Below, piece after piece: positions 9,935 through 17,456 of a stretch of DNA of 64,000 nt. The stretch spans positions 102,355 through 166,354 of the forward strand of contig JAAEZT010000007.1 of assembly GCA_018222765.1 (NCBI GenBank), given 5' to 3'. Below the pieces are notes generated by a model, which was not told the DNA's origin, searched no databases, and saw only the letters and a list, made by a program, of their open reading frames with translations. The DNA comes from a bacterium. GTDB taxonomy: Bacteria > Verrucomicrobiota > Verrucomicrobiia > Verrucomicrobiales > Akkermansiaceae. Position 1 is the first letter of the stretch, and the number at the start of each line of letters is the position of its first letter. The position numbers and the translations under genes were made by a program.

Positions 9935-10840
9935 TTAATTCGCAAATATTTGGTAGGATTTTGCGACGGCTTCTCTGTCGAATTTGCCACTTTCCAGAAG
10001 AATCCCGTAGCGCTGGGTAAGGGTCTTTCCTTTCTTCAGGTTGTAGTCACCCGATTCCTTTTCGCCGAAATCTTTTTTGCCGAAGGGATTGGCTGCGATG
10101 AGTCCGTATGTGCGGGCGTGCCACCAGGTTGGGTGACGGAGGTTTTTGGGGTGGTCCATCATGGTGATGACGGTGGCCTGGCCTTTGGAGTCGGGTCCGT
10201 GAACCGAAACCCACTTGGCGCGCTTGCCCCAGACCTTCCCGTCAATTTGGCCCTCGGAGTTGGCGAGCTGTCCCTTGGCGACATTTCCCTTGTGGCGGAG
10301 AGTGGGCGCAATACGGAGTGCGAAAGAGCCTTCCTTGGTGTCGGCAAACTTGGTGTCGATTTCGGCGGTGATCTGGCTATTCACCACAATTGAGAGGGCT
10401 TTTTCGCTGAGCTTTTCAAATTGGTAGGTCCGCTTTTCCTTGAGGATGATTTTGTCCTTGTGGGTCCAGTGGAGATTGGCGGTGAAGGTGCCGCCTCTGA
10501 CGTTCTCGAACGATTGGTGCTGGATCTTGGAGTTGTGTTTCGGGTCGTGCCAGAAATCGTGACCGTTAACATTTCCGTGGGTGAACCAGAAGGAACGGTG
10601 GTGCGGGTGGTCGCTCTGTTCGCCTGCGACGTCTTTGACCATGGGGAAGCTGCGGGTGAGCCCGGTTCCGCCGGGGCCGACGAGTGGGTAGAGGTAGGGA
10701 ACCGAGCTATCGGTACGATATTCGGTGATCAGTTTGTTACCGTCGAAGATTTTTAGGGAACTGTCGGTTTTTTCCGAACGAAGTTCAGCGGTGGAAATCC
10801 CGGTCAGGGCCGCGGAAAGGAGGAAAACGAGTGGTTTCAT
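9935..10840 (-). CDS. exported DUF6807 (PmoA-like) protein
   Basis: 301 residues from the chosen ATG at 10840. The open frame runs 29 codons further upstream, but a clean signal peptide begins at this Met (MKPLVFLLSAALTGISTA). The body matches the DUF6807 family, often annotated 'PmoA family' in planctomycetes and Verrucomicrobiota: 'VPYLYPLVGPGGTGLTRSFP', 'GEQSDHPHHRSFWF', 'FWHDPKHNSKIQ', 'HPTWWHARTYGLIAANPFG'. The clustered histidines are characteristic. Despite the name there is no similarity to methane monooxygenase. The family is linked to carbohydrate catabolism loci by context in related genomes; its reaction is unknown to me. Confidence 0.75.
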   Translation of the reverse strand: MKPLVFLLSAALTGISTAELRSEKTDSSLKIFDGNKLITEYRTDSSVPYLYPLVGPGGTGLTRSFPMVKDVAGEQSDHPHHRSFWFTHGNVNGHDFWHDPKHNSKIQHQSFENVRGGTFTANLHWTHKDKIILKEKRTYQFEKLSEKALSIVVNSQITAEIDTKFADTKEGSFALRIAPTLRHKGNVAKGQLANSEGQIDGKVWGKRAKWVSVHGPDSKGQATVITMMDHPKNLRHPTWWHARTYGLIAANPFGKKDFGEKESGDYNLKKGKTLTQRYGILLESGKFDREAVAKSYQIFAN

Positions 10841-10940
10841 GGGTTTATTAGTTATCGGGATTGTGCTTCGGATAAAAGAACGGATGTTGAGGGAATAAAA
10901 TTGCGGCCATTTGCTCTTAATGAGCATAACAGGGGAAAGG

Positions 10941-11080
10941 ATGGAAGAATTTGCAAATCTCGTCGATCAGTTTTATCGAGCGCTTTACCGCTTTGGGGAT
11001 TGCTAGCGAAAGACTCCGACCGGGCCTCGGATCTGGCGCAGCAGACCTTTGTGATTTGGGCTCAGAAGGGCCACCAACTC
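10941..11080 (+). pseudogene. relic of an ECF sigma factor (frameshifted, truncated)
   Basis: An ATG at 10941 opens 'MEEFANLVDQFYRALYRFG', then a TAG at 11004-11006. In the next frame the match continues with 'LAKDSDRASDLAQQTFVIWAQKGHQL'. Together these read as the region-2 start of a PVC-type ECF sigma-70 factor, where 'ASDLTQQTFxxWATKGHQL' is a familiar block. After base 11080 similarity stops, and regions 2.4 to 4 are absent. The relic has therefore a frameshift near 11000 and a 3' deletion. It faces the symporter relic that follows on the other strand. Confidence 0.75.
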
Positions 11081-11149
11081 TCTCCCGGAGCCTTAAGGAT
11101 CGAGCATAGCAGAGACTCCTTGCCTCTGCTGCGGGTGGTTGATGACTAG

Positions 11150-11287
11150 GAAACACCAGCGCATGTCGCGCCCGGCGAGGAAATAGTTTTCCGCATTGTC
11201 GGCGGTTTTTCGAGCGGCCCATCACCCGATCCCCATGCAAATGAGGAGGGGGGCGGCGATGATGATCCAGTCTGCGGTATCGATCAT
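11150..11287 (-). pseudogene. relic of a sodium:solute symporter (N-terminus)
   Basis: From an ATG at 11285-11287 the minus strand reads 'MIDTADWIIIAAPLLICMGIG', then an in-frame TGA (11222-11224), then 'WAARKTADNAENYFLAGRDMRW'. This is the first transmembrane helix and the conserved 'FLAGR' loop of SSS-family symporters ('WxxRRxxxxxEDYFLAGRxxxWW'). The remaining roughly 450 residues are missing and the sequence runs into the ECF sigma relic. It begins 7 bp after the stop of the TraB-like gene on the same strand, so it may once have been the next gene of that operon. Confidence 0.75.
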
Positions 11288-11293
11288 AGTGAC

Positions 11294-12106
11294 TTAGTTT
11301 TTTGGAATGTCCCAAGCGGTGAGCCATTGGTGGGATTGTTTTATGAAACCCCGGGAGAGAAGGGTCTTTTCGATGTCAGGAAAGTGAGCCGCGCCATAGA
11401 AGATCCCGATCTGTTTTGAGCCCCTCTCGATTTCCTGATCGAGGACGTTGAAGCATTTTTTGTTTCGGTCGTTGATGATGACGGATTGCTCGTCGAGAGC
11501 GCCCATTTGTTCATCTCCCTTGTCCAGAGAGTGGACGACTTCGAGCTTTGCAGCGTTGGAGTTTCCGGAGAGAAGGGTTTGCAGGAGTTTTTCGGGAGAG
11601 AGTTGAGCTTGTTCTTCGGCCCCTTCCGCAGCCTTCATCGCGAAGGAAAGGGTGGTCTCGCCGCGTTCTTCCTGAAGCTTTTCGAATTCCTTCAAAGTGA
11701 AATCGGCGTGAACAAAGTTTTTAGCGGTATAATCGATTTCCTTCTTTTGCTCCGAGAGATTGAGGAAATGAGCGACCATGGCGTAGGTTTTTGCCATGGT
11801 GGAAGTGTCGACGACTTCATCTTTGGCGGCGTCCTTTTGGATTTTGGTCATGTTTTCGCCTCCGATCATTTCAAAGAGGAGCTTGTCTTGCTTTTTGAAG
11901 TGGGCGTTGAGTTTTTCGAAGTAGGCCTTGTCGGCGATGTGAACCGCTCCGATGAGACTCACGGAGAGGTCGTCTTTTTGATAGGTGGTGATGCCAGTCT
12001 GCAGACGGGTGGCCTTTTCGTCCTCATCGACCCGAATGAAGTCGGTAGCCTTCTCGGCTTGGGTATTGAGGCTGAGGGCGCAAAGAAAGGCCGGAATCCA
12101 TTTCAT
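11294..12106 (-). CDS. TraB/GumN/Tiki-like exported protein
   Basis: 270 residues from the ATG at 12106. An upstream in-frame extension was rejected because a signal peptide starts here (MKWIPAFLCALSLNTQAE). It has the layout of the TraB/Tiki (erythromycin-esterase/PrgY-like) family: 'VSLIGAVHIADKAYFEKL' with the GxxH motif, a distal acidic pair 'LLFEMIGG', and near the C-terminus 'QIGIFYGAAHFPDIEKTL' with the second G-A-x-H motif. Such proteins are metal-dependent peptidase-like enzymes, but the substrate here is unknown. It is divergent from ispG with about 105 bp between the starts. A symporter relic follows downstream. Confidence 0.6.
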   Translation of the reverse strand: MKWIPAFLCALSLNTQAEKATDFIRVDEDEKATRLQTGITTYQKDDLSVSLIGAVHIADKAYFEKLNAHFKKQDKLLFEMIGGENMTKIQKDAAKDEVVDTSTMAKTYAMVAHFLNLSEQKKEIDYTAKNFVHADFTLKEFEKLQEERGETTLSFAMKAAEGAEEQAQLSPEKLLQTLLSGNSNAAKLEVVHSLDKGDEQMGALDEQSVIINDRNKKCFNVLDQEIERGSKQIGIFYGAAHFPDIEKTLLSRGFIKQSHQWLTAWDIPKN

Positions 12107-12211
12107 CCCGAAATGCTGGGATAATTGCTGATTTGGAGCAATCCCCGAAATTCCGGCAATGGCTGGCGTTGCGGTCGATCCGATTTTGGCGTAGGACTGG
12201 CGGTAGAGCAA

Positions 12212-13987
12212 ATGTCTGGCGAATTACGATACTGTGAGGATCTTTTTAACTACTCGCGACGGGAGTCGAGAGAAGTGACGGTGGGGAATGTAAAAATGGG
12301 GGCCGGGCATCCGGTGGTGGTGCAGTCGATGATTACTTCCGATACCCGCGACACCGAGGCCTGTGTTGCTGAGGTGCTGCAGCTGGCTGAGGCCGGATGC
12401 CAGATCGTGCGGATCACGGCGCAGACCCGCAAATATGCCGAGAACCTCGAAAATATCCGCGATGGAGTGCGGGCGGCGGGTTGCGAGGTGCCTTTGGTGG
12501 CCGATATTCATTTCAAACCCGACGCTGCCTTCGAGGCCGCCAAGTGGGTGGAAAAAGTTCGGGTGAATCCGGGAAACTACGCGGATAAGAAGAAATTTGA
12601 GATTCGCGAATACACCGACGAGCAATACGAGGAGGAGCTGGGACGTATTCGCGGGGAGTTTGCGCCGCTGGTGCAGCTTTGTCAGGAGCTCGGCCGGGCC
12701 ATTCGCATCGGCACGAATCACGGAAGCTTGAGCGACCGGATCATGAACCGCTATGGCGATACTCCGCTTGGAATGGTCGAGAGTGCGTTGGAATTCGCCC
12801 GCATTGCCCGCGACGAGGGCTTTCACAACTTCGTTTTCTCGATGAAGGCTTCGAATCCGAAGGTGATGATCGAAGCTTATCGTCTTTTGGTTGCTCGTCT
12901 GGCCGAGGAGGGACCGGATTGGAATTACCCGCTTCATCTTGGCGTGACCGAGGCCGGTGACGGAGAAGATGGGCGCATAAAAAGCGCGATTGGAATTGGC
13001 AGTCTCCTGGCCGACGGAATCGGAGACACTATTCGAGTGAGCCTCACCGAAGATGCGCTACACGAAATTCCCGTAGCGCAGGCATTGGTGAAAACGATTA
13101 ATCAGTTTTCCGGAGCGAAAGTTGAGGATCAGGTCATGCCGAGTTGGAATCCTTTTGAATACGAACGTCGTCACTCCGAAGTGATGGAGGTCGGAGGGCA
13201 CGCTCTCGGTGGAACCGATTTGGCGCGGGTGTTCACCTCGCAAGAAAAGTGGGATGCAGTTTCTCACAAGATTGAGCAGATGGGAGATTTTAAGCCCGAG
13301 ATCGTCTTGGAAGATTCTGGAGTGATCGCCCTCGACCCACGGGATACGGCTGCGATTTCTGAGGTGAATCAATCTTCCGCTGCCAAACTGGTCACAGTGG
13401 CTGACGGCCTGAATCTTGCGGCGATTGCGGCCTTCCGCCTGTTAGCATCCAAGCTCGATGCGCGACATCCAATCCTACTGAAAGACACGCTCCATCCAAA
13501 AGGCGGGCAAAATTTTCAGCAAAACCTACTTCAGTCATCGATCACGATTGGTTCGTTGATCTGCGATGGCATTGGGGATGCCATCATCGTGCAGAGCGAG
13601 GAAGCACCAGGACAGTCGCTCCGACTCTCCTATAATGTTCTCCAAGCGGCCGGCGCACGGATTTTCAAGACAGACTATGTGGCCTGCCCAAGTTGTGGAC
13701 GAACTTTGTTTAATCTCCAGGAAACGACGCAAAAGATTCGCGAAGCGACCGGCCATCTCAAGGGTGTGCGCATCGCAGTGATGGGATGCATTGTGAATGG
13801 ACCGGGAGAAATGGCGGATGCGGATTTCGGATATGTCGGTGGCGCGCCGGGAAAAATTAATCTCTATGTCGGAAAGCAGGCCGTGAAATTCAATATCCCG
13901 GAGGGAGAGGCGGTGGAGCGCCTGCAGGATTTGATTCGGGAGCACGGTCGGTGGGTCGAGGCTCCCGAACAAGCAGTGGAAGTGTAG
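12212..13987 (+). CDS. ispG: (E)-4-hydroxy-3-methylbut-2-enyl-diphosphate synthase
   Basis: 591 residues from the ATG at 12212. The frame extends upstream to 12125, but that part overlaps the divergent promoter region and has no family similarity. IspG/GcpE converts MEcPP to HMBPP in the MEP isoprenoid pathway using a [4Fe-4S] cluster. Cluster ligands are visible in 'ACPSCGRTLFNL' and 'VMGCIVNGPGEMADADFG'. The TIM-barrel start 'GHPVVVQSMITSDTRDTEA' is canonical. The length, against about 370 residues in E. coli, reflects the extra domain of the long form found in Chlamydiae, Bacteroidetes and plants. clpS follows after 6 bp. Confidence 0.95.
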   Translation: MSGELRYCEDLFNYSRRESREVTVGNVKMGAGHPVVVQSMITSDTRDTEACVAEVLQLAEAGCQIVRITAQTRKYAENLENIRDGVRAAGCEVPLVADIHFKPDAAFEAAKWVEKVRVNPGNYADKKKFEIREYTDEQYEEELGRIRGEFAPLVQLCQELGRAIRIGTNHGSLSDRIMNRYGDTPLGMVESALEFARIARDEGFHNFVFSMKASNPKVMIEAYRLLVARLAEEGPDWNYPLHLGVTEAGDGEDGRIKSAIGIGSLLADGIGDTIRVSLTEDALHEIPVAQALVKTINQFSGAKVEDQVMPSWNPFEYERRHSEVMEVGGHALGGTDLARVFTSQEKWDAVSHKIEQMGDFKPEIVLEDSGVIALDPRDTAAISEVNQSSAAKLVTVADGLNLAAIAAFRLLASKLDARHPILLKDTLHPKGGQNFQQNLLQSSITIGSLICDGIGDAIIVQSEEAPGQSLRLSYNVLQAAGARIFKTDYVACPSCGRTLFNLQETTQKIREATGHLKGVRIAVMGCIVNGPGEMADADFGYVGGAPGKINLYVGKQAVKFNIPEGEAVERLQDLIREHGRWVEAPEQAVEV

Positions 13988-13993
13988 CGGGCG

Positions 13994-14284
13994 ATGAATG
14001 CAGTGGAAGCACCGGTGCGGAGGAGCAAGTCGCAGACGCGCGATAATATTGCCGAACCTTGGCAGGTTGTCGTGCTCGATGATCCAGTGAACTTGATGGA
14101 ATACGTCAGTAGGATATTGATCCGTATCTTCGGGTACTCCCGTGAGAAAGCCGATGCCTTGATGATGGATGTGCATACCAAAGGGAAAGCCATCGTGTGG
14201 AGCGGTGGGCGGGAAAAGGCCGAGATGTATGTGAATCAATTACACAGTGCGCAACTCCACGCGACTTTGGAGAGAACGAGATGA
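13994..14284 (+). CDS. clpS: ATP-dependent Clp protease adaptor ClpS
   Basis: A 96-residue protein with the ClpS fold signature: 'WQVVVLDDPVNLMEYVSRIL' (strand plus N-end-rule pocket helix), 'SREKADALMMDVHTKGKAIVWSGGREKAEMYVNQL' and a short C-terminus. ClpS delivers N-degron substrates to ClpAP. The pocket region reads DDPVN where many homologues have NDDVT/DDPVH. The flexible N-terminal tail (MNAVEAPVRRSKSQTRDN) is as expected. It lies 6 bp after ispG and overlaps the next gene by ATGA, which implies coupled translation. Confidence 0.9.
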   Translation: MNAVEAPVRRSKSQTRDNIAEPWQVVVLDDPVNLMEYVSRILIRIFGYSREKADALMMDVHTKGKAIVWSGGREKAEMYVNQLHSAQLHATLERTR

Positions 14285-14751
14285 TTGTGCTCCCGACATT
14301 GAATGGTGGCATCAAATTGGTCATCGAACGGGATCAGGATTGGGACAATCTTAAGTCCATCAGCGACGATGCCGCAGAAGACTTCTCGAAGCGCTTTTCG
14401 CTTTTAATGGATGAGGATTCGATGTGGGACGAAATCGTAGAGCCTGAACTAAAGGATCAGTTTTCGAGTCAGGTGAAATTCGTGAAGAAGCAGGTGGAAC
14501 TGGCTTTTGACAATAGCGTCGATGATTTTGAGGAAGAGCTTCCTGAAATCTCGATCACCAGGGAGGAAACCGAACTTTGGTATGGTGCTCTTAATCAGGC
14601 CCGTTTGTCATTTGAGGATAAATTCCGCAAGGAAGTCGAGGCCTTGAAGGAGACGGGGAAAATTGAGAATGGAGAAGTGGTGCGGGCGTTATTTCGAAAT
14701 CAGTTCTACTTCGGATTTCAAAGTGAAATTATAGCTCACACTATGGACTGA
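14281..14751 (+). CDS. DUF2017-like protein paired with ClpS
   Basis: 156 residues starting at the ATG that overlaps the clpS stop (ATGA, 14281-14284). The sequence is acidic and helical ('DDAAEDFSKRFSLLMDEDSMWDEIVEPEL', 'ETELWYGALNQARL'), with no signal peptide or membrane segment. A DUF2017 protein directly after clpS is a known arrangement, especially in actinobacteria. I base the family call on that position together with the 'WxxxLNxxRLxL'-like C-terminal motif. Function is unknown; coupling suggests a role with Clp adaptor or N-degron proteolysis. Its 3' end overlaps the convergent GT9 gene by 11 bp. Confidence 0.6.
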   Translation: MIVLPTLNGGIKLVIERDQDWDNLKSISDDAAEDFSKRFSLLMDEDSMWDEIVEPELKDQFSSQVKFVKKQVELAFDNSVDDFEEELPEISITREETELWYGALNQARLSFEDKFRKEVEALKETGKIENGEVVRALFRNQFYFGFQSEIIAHTMD

Positions 14752-15745
14752 ATAGGGCGCGCATTTCGCCGAGCACTTCCTCTACCGTAATTTCCGTCAT
14801 GCATCGATGATCGAGCGGGCAGTTTGCGAGGAGGCATCCGCTGCAAGGAACATGATGGCGGATGAATTGGTGTTGCGTCCCAAGCGGGCGTTTCCACAGC
14901 GGTTCGTTGGGGCCGAAGAGAACGAGTGACTTCGTGCCCATAAAGGCGGCGAGGTGGGGAATGGATCCGTCGTTGCCCACCAGGCCATGACAAGTCGCGA
15001 GATGATCGAGGACTTCATTGTCATTGCCTTGGAAAACAAATTCAGGACGGCCCACTTCCTTACCCAGGGCAATCGCGGGACCGGGGCGGTCGTGCGAAGG
15101 AATAATGGTTATGTCGGCGTAGTTCATGAGCGTTCTCGTGAGTGTGACATAGTTGGTTAGCGGCCATTCGGTGGAGTTTCCAAAATCCGATCCGGGGACG
15201 ATGGCAACGCGAAATTTTTCTCCACTTGGCGGTCGCTCGGGGTGGAGGAAATTGGACTTATCAAAGGGCACTGCGCCGAGCTTCTGTATGAAGAAGAGGT
15301 AGTGGCGTACGCGGTGTTCGATCGGGCCGATGGGACGGACGACTTCCACCGGATGAGTGAGGTGGGGGAGGAGGTCCCTCTCGGGAGTGCCCATTCTGAT
15401 TGGAATGCCAGCATGGGCAAATCCACCTGTCGCAGGATTGTTTTCCCAGGCGATAGACTTGGTAAATTCAATTTCCAGATCTTTGATAATCTGACCAACG
15501 TTTCGGGCCGAGGCGTGGGTATCGTATGCAACTACTTCATCGACTTCATCGACTTTTCGCCAGAGTGGAGCGACGTCTTCGGCAGCGAAGACCACGATGG
15601 TGCCATCGGGATGGGCATTGTGAATAGCGCGGACCGCTGGAACGCTGAAGCAGGCTTCGTCGATTGCATCAGGCGAGGAAATGGCGATCCTTCCTCCGTC
15701 AATCTGCGCGAGAGATTGATCAGACGAGGAAAGTGGGTGCGACAT
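14741..15745 (-). CDS. glycosyltransferase family 9 (heptosyltransferase-like)
   Basis: 334 residues with the GT-B layout of ADP-heptose:LPS heptosyltransferases. An N-terminal Rossmann half ('ISSPDAIDEACFSVPAVRAIHNAHPDGTIVVFA', about 22-55) is followed by a C-terminal nucleotide-sugar-binding half with 'VAIVPGSDFGNSTEWPL', 'LVGNDGSIPHLAAFMGTKSLVLFGP' and 'HHVPCSGCLLANCPL'. The D-G-S-x-P-x-H-x-A-A block is the GT9 hallmark. It probably builds LPS inner core or another surface glycan on the cytoplasmic side. A CBM9-like gene lies 24 bp upstream on the same strand. The two may share a transcript. Confidence 0.85.
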   Translation of the reverse strand: MSHPLSSSDQSLAQIDGGRIAISSPDAIDEACFSVPAVRAIHNAHPDGTIVVFAAEDVAPLWRKVDEVDEVVAYDTHASARNVGQIIKDLEIEFTKSIAWENNPATGGFAHAGIPIRMGTPERDLLPHLTHPVEVVRPIGPIEHRVRHYLFFIQKLGAVPFDKSNFLHPERPPSGEKFRVAIVPGSDFGNSTEWPLTNYVTLTRTLMNYADITIIPSHDRPGPAIALGKEVGRPEFVFQGNDNEVLDHLATCHGLVGNDGSIPHLAAFMGTKSLVLFGPNEPLWKRPLGTQHQFIRHHVPCSGCLLANCPLDHRCMTEITVEEVLGEMRALFSP

Positions 15746-15769
15746 GGCGTGAAAACTAGCGAAGGTCGC

Positions 15770-16378
15770 TTACAAAGTCACGTCCGAGCGTATGCGAACT
15801 CCCGGAAAATCATCGGGGCGGTGAAAGTTAGGCTCCCCGGGGGCTGGAGCTCCTGCGGTGAGGAAGATTTGCGCTGGCGAATTTAGAATGAAGGTCGCAT
15901 TGAGCATGCTGCCGGAACCGAAGTCTAGGTGTTCGCGAAGAAAGGAAAGGGGAATTTTGGCGAGGGCGTTCCAGCCATCGGGAGTGACTTCTCCGGTGGC
16001 GATCACGCCGGGGAGAGGTGGGTTGTTTTCATCCATCGGAGTAAGGGCCTCTTTGAACAGGCAGGACCACCATCCTCCATTCGGGGCGAGATTGAATTCG
16101 AGGTAGTGATTCGAGTCGGGTGCGCGGAGAAAAAACTCGGCGACGTCATACTTCCAAAGCTCGGCTTGAAATTCTCCGGGGCGACTTTCGGGATGAATCA
16201 CTGCATGTGAATTTCGCGAAGCGAAGAAGTGCAGGTGATTGCGATCCATTCCAAAGAGATAGTGAGCGGGTGGAGAGAAAGATTGTCCAAACCAGTCGGA
16301 AGAAAGGGAGTTATGGTAGGTTTCTAACTTTTCAAATTTAGGTAAAACTTTTGCGCTGATGATCTCTACCGTCTCCAC
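15770..16378 (-). CDS. carbohydrate-binding family 9-like domain protein
   Basis: A 202-residue protein without an obvious signal peptide. The central part resembles the CBM9-like/DOMON beta-sandwich: 'ELWKYDVAEFFLRAPDSNHYLEFNLAPNGGWWSCLF' is the usual '(L)WExDVVExFLxxxxxxxYxEFxxNPxG' motif (about residues 72-107). It is followed by 'GWNALAKIPLSFL' and 'LNATFILNSPAQIFLTAG'. Such domains bind sugar ends or occur in uncharacterised stand-alone proteins. It is encoded just upstream of a GT9 glycosyltransferase and divergent from a DUF1287 gene (105 bp). Confidence 0.65.
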   Translation of the reverse strand: METVEIISAKVLPKFEKLETYHNSLSSDWFGQSFSPPAHYLFGMDRNHLHFFASRNSHAVIHPESRPGEFQAELWKYDVAEFFLRAPDSNHYLEFNLAPNGGWWSCLFKEALTPMDENNPPLPGVIATGEVTPDGWNALAKIPLSFLREHLDFGSGSMLNATFILNSPAQIFLTAGAPAPGEPNFHRPDDFPGVRIRSDVTL

Positions 16379-16483
16379 TTATTCACAAAAAACGAAAAAA
16401 GATGGATTTAGCAAGACTGACGATAGGAATTCCCTAGCCACCCGTAGAAAAATAGTTAAGAAATCTTACAGGTCTTAAGCGAC

Positions 16484-17203
16484 ATGAAACCCATCGAATA
16501 CATCGGCGCAGCACCGGTGAAGAAAAAACGCCGAAGCTCTTTTGGAGGATGGGTGTTGGTGGCATTCGCTCTTTCGCTCGGCGCGGTTTTTCTTCGTCCG
16601 CTGATTCCGTTCTTGAAAGCGCAGCAGGAACTGACTTCGGATGCCAATGTCCTCGAAGCAATTGAGCTCTTGGAATCTGATGGCGACTTCGGCTCGCGTC
16701 TGGCCGCCGCCGCTCTCAAACGGACCCAGTCCAAGGTCACTTACGATGCCGCCTACTATAAAATCGATTTTCCCAATGGTGACGTTCCCGTTGACAAGGG
16801 AGTGTGCACCGATGTCGTGATCCGGAGCTTCCGGGGGCTTGATATTGACCTTCAGGAACTGGTGCACAGTGACTTAAAGACGAATTTCCGCGCTTATCCT
16901 CAACTTTGGAAGGCCAAAGGTCCGGACACCAACATCGATCATCGTCGCGTTCCCAATCTTCAGCGCTTTTTCAGCAGAAATGGTCAGGCTTTGGCCATGA
17001 CGACCGAGGAATCAGACTATTCCGTGGGTGATGTGGTGGCATGGCGCCTCGTGAATGGCCAGACTCACACCGGGATTGTCGTTCCCGGACCCGGAGCGCG
17101 GAAGTCGGAGAAATGGATCGTCCACAATATCGGTCAAGGTCCGGTTTGGGAGGATGCTCTCTTTGACTTTAAGATCATTGGGCACTATCGCTACGGAGAG
17201 TAG
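16484..17203 (+). CDS. membrane-anchored DUF1287 protein
   Basis: 239 residues. A lysine-rich N-terminus and one membrane segment (about 20-40, 'GGWVLVAFALSLGAVFL') precede a periplasmic DUF1287 domain (about 65-239). That domain shows 'YDAAYYKIDFPNGDVPVDKGVCTDVVIRSFR', 'NIDHRRVPNLQRFFSRNG', 'GDVVAWRLVNGQTHTGIVV', 'VHNIGQGPVWEDALFDFKIIGHYRY'. The conserved Cys in 'GVCTDV' and the His in 'THTGIV' recall an NlpC/P60-like Cys-His arrangement, which is inference. E. coli YijF is a distant relative of unknown function. Confidence 0.75.
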   Translation: MKPIEYIGAAPVKKKRRSSFGGWVLVAFALSLGAVFLRPLIPFLKAQQELTSDANVLEAIELLESDGDFGSRLAAAALKRTQSKVTYDAAYYKIDFPNGDVPVDKGVCTDVVIRSFRGLDIDLQELVHSDLKTNFRAYPQLWKAKGPDTNIDHRRVPNLQRFFSRNGQALAMTTEESDYSVGDVVAWRLVNGQTHTGIVVPGPGARKSEKWIVHNIGQGPVWEDALFDFKIIGHYRYGE

Positions 17204-17248
17204 GGCGTGCTTATCGCGGGATTGAATTGCTTCCAACCCGTGGCTCGA

Positions 17249-17455
17249 ATGGTGAGGCAATTTGCTCGGTTCGGTCGTCGGGGAATATTCACCTTGCTGA
17301 CTTTTGTTGGGCCGACCTATCTCAGTGCTAGAGAGACAATTCTCAGGGAGGCCTGTGTAGGAGATAGTATCACCAAGGGGAGCCGACTGAAAAACAAGGC
17401 GCTCGAGAGTTATCCCGCGCAGTTCGCAAAAACCCTTGGAGAGTGGCTAGGATGG
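17249..17455 (+). pseudogene. relic of an SGNH/GDSL hydrolase (N-terminus only)
   Basis: From the ATG at 17249 the frame gives a signal-peptide-like start ('FARFGRRGIFTLLTFVGPTYLSA') and then 'CVGDSITKGSRLKNKALESYPAQFAKTLGEW'. That is block I of SGNH hydrolases, where 'CVGDSITYGxGxxxxxxxSYPAQLxxxLG' is typical of sialate-O-acetylesterase-like enzymes. Right after 'GEW' the frame enters the antisense of the secA 3' end and similarity is lost. Blocks II, III and V with the Asn and Asp/His catalytic residues are missing. This is a 3'-truncated gene fragment, 45 bp after the DUF1287 stop. Confidence 0.7.
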
Positions 17456-17456
17456 C

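Noticed and set aside
12125..12211. N-terminal extension of IspG from an upstream TTG
   Set aside because: Family similarity starts only after the ATG at 12212, and the extension lies in the divergent promoter space.
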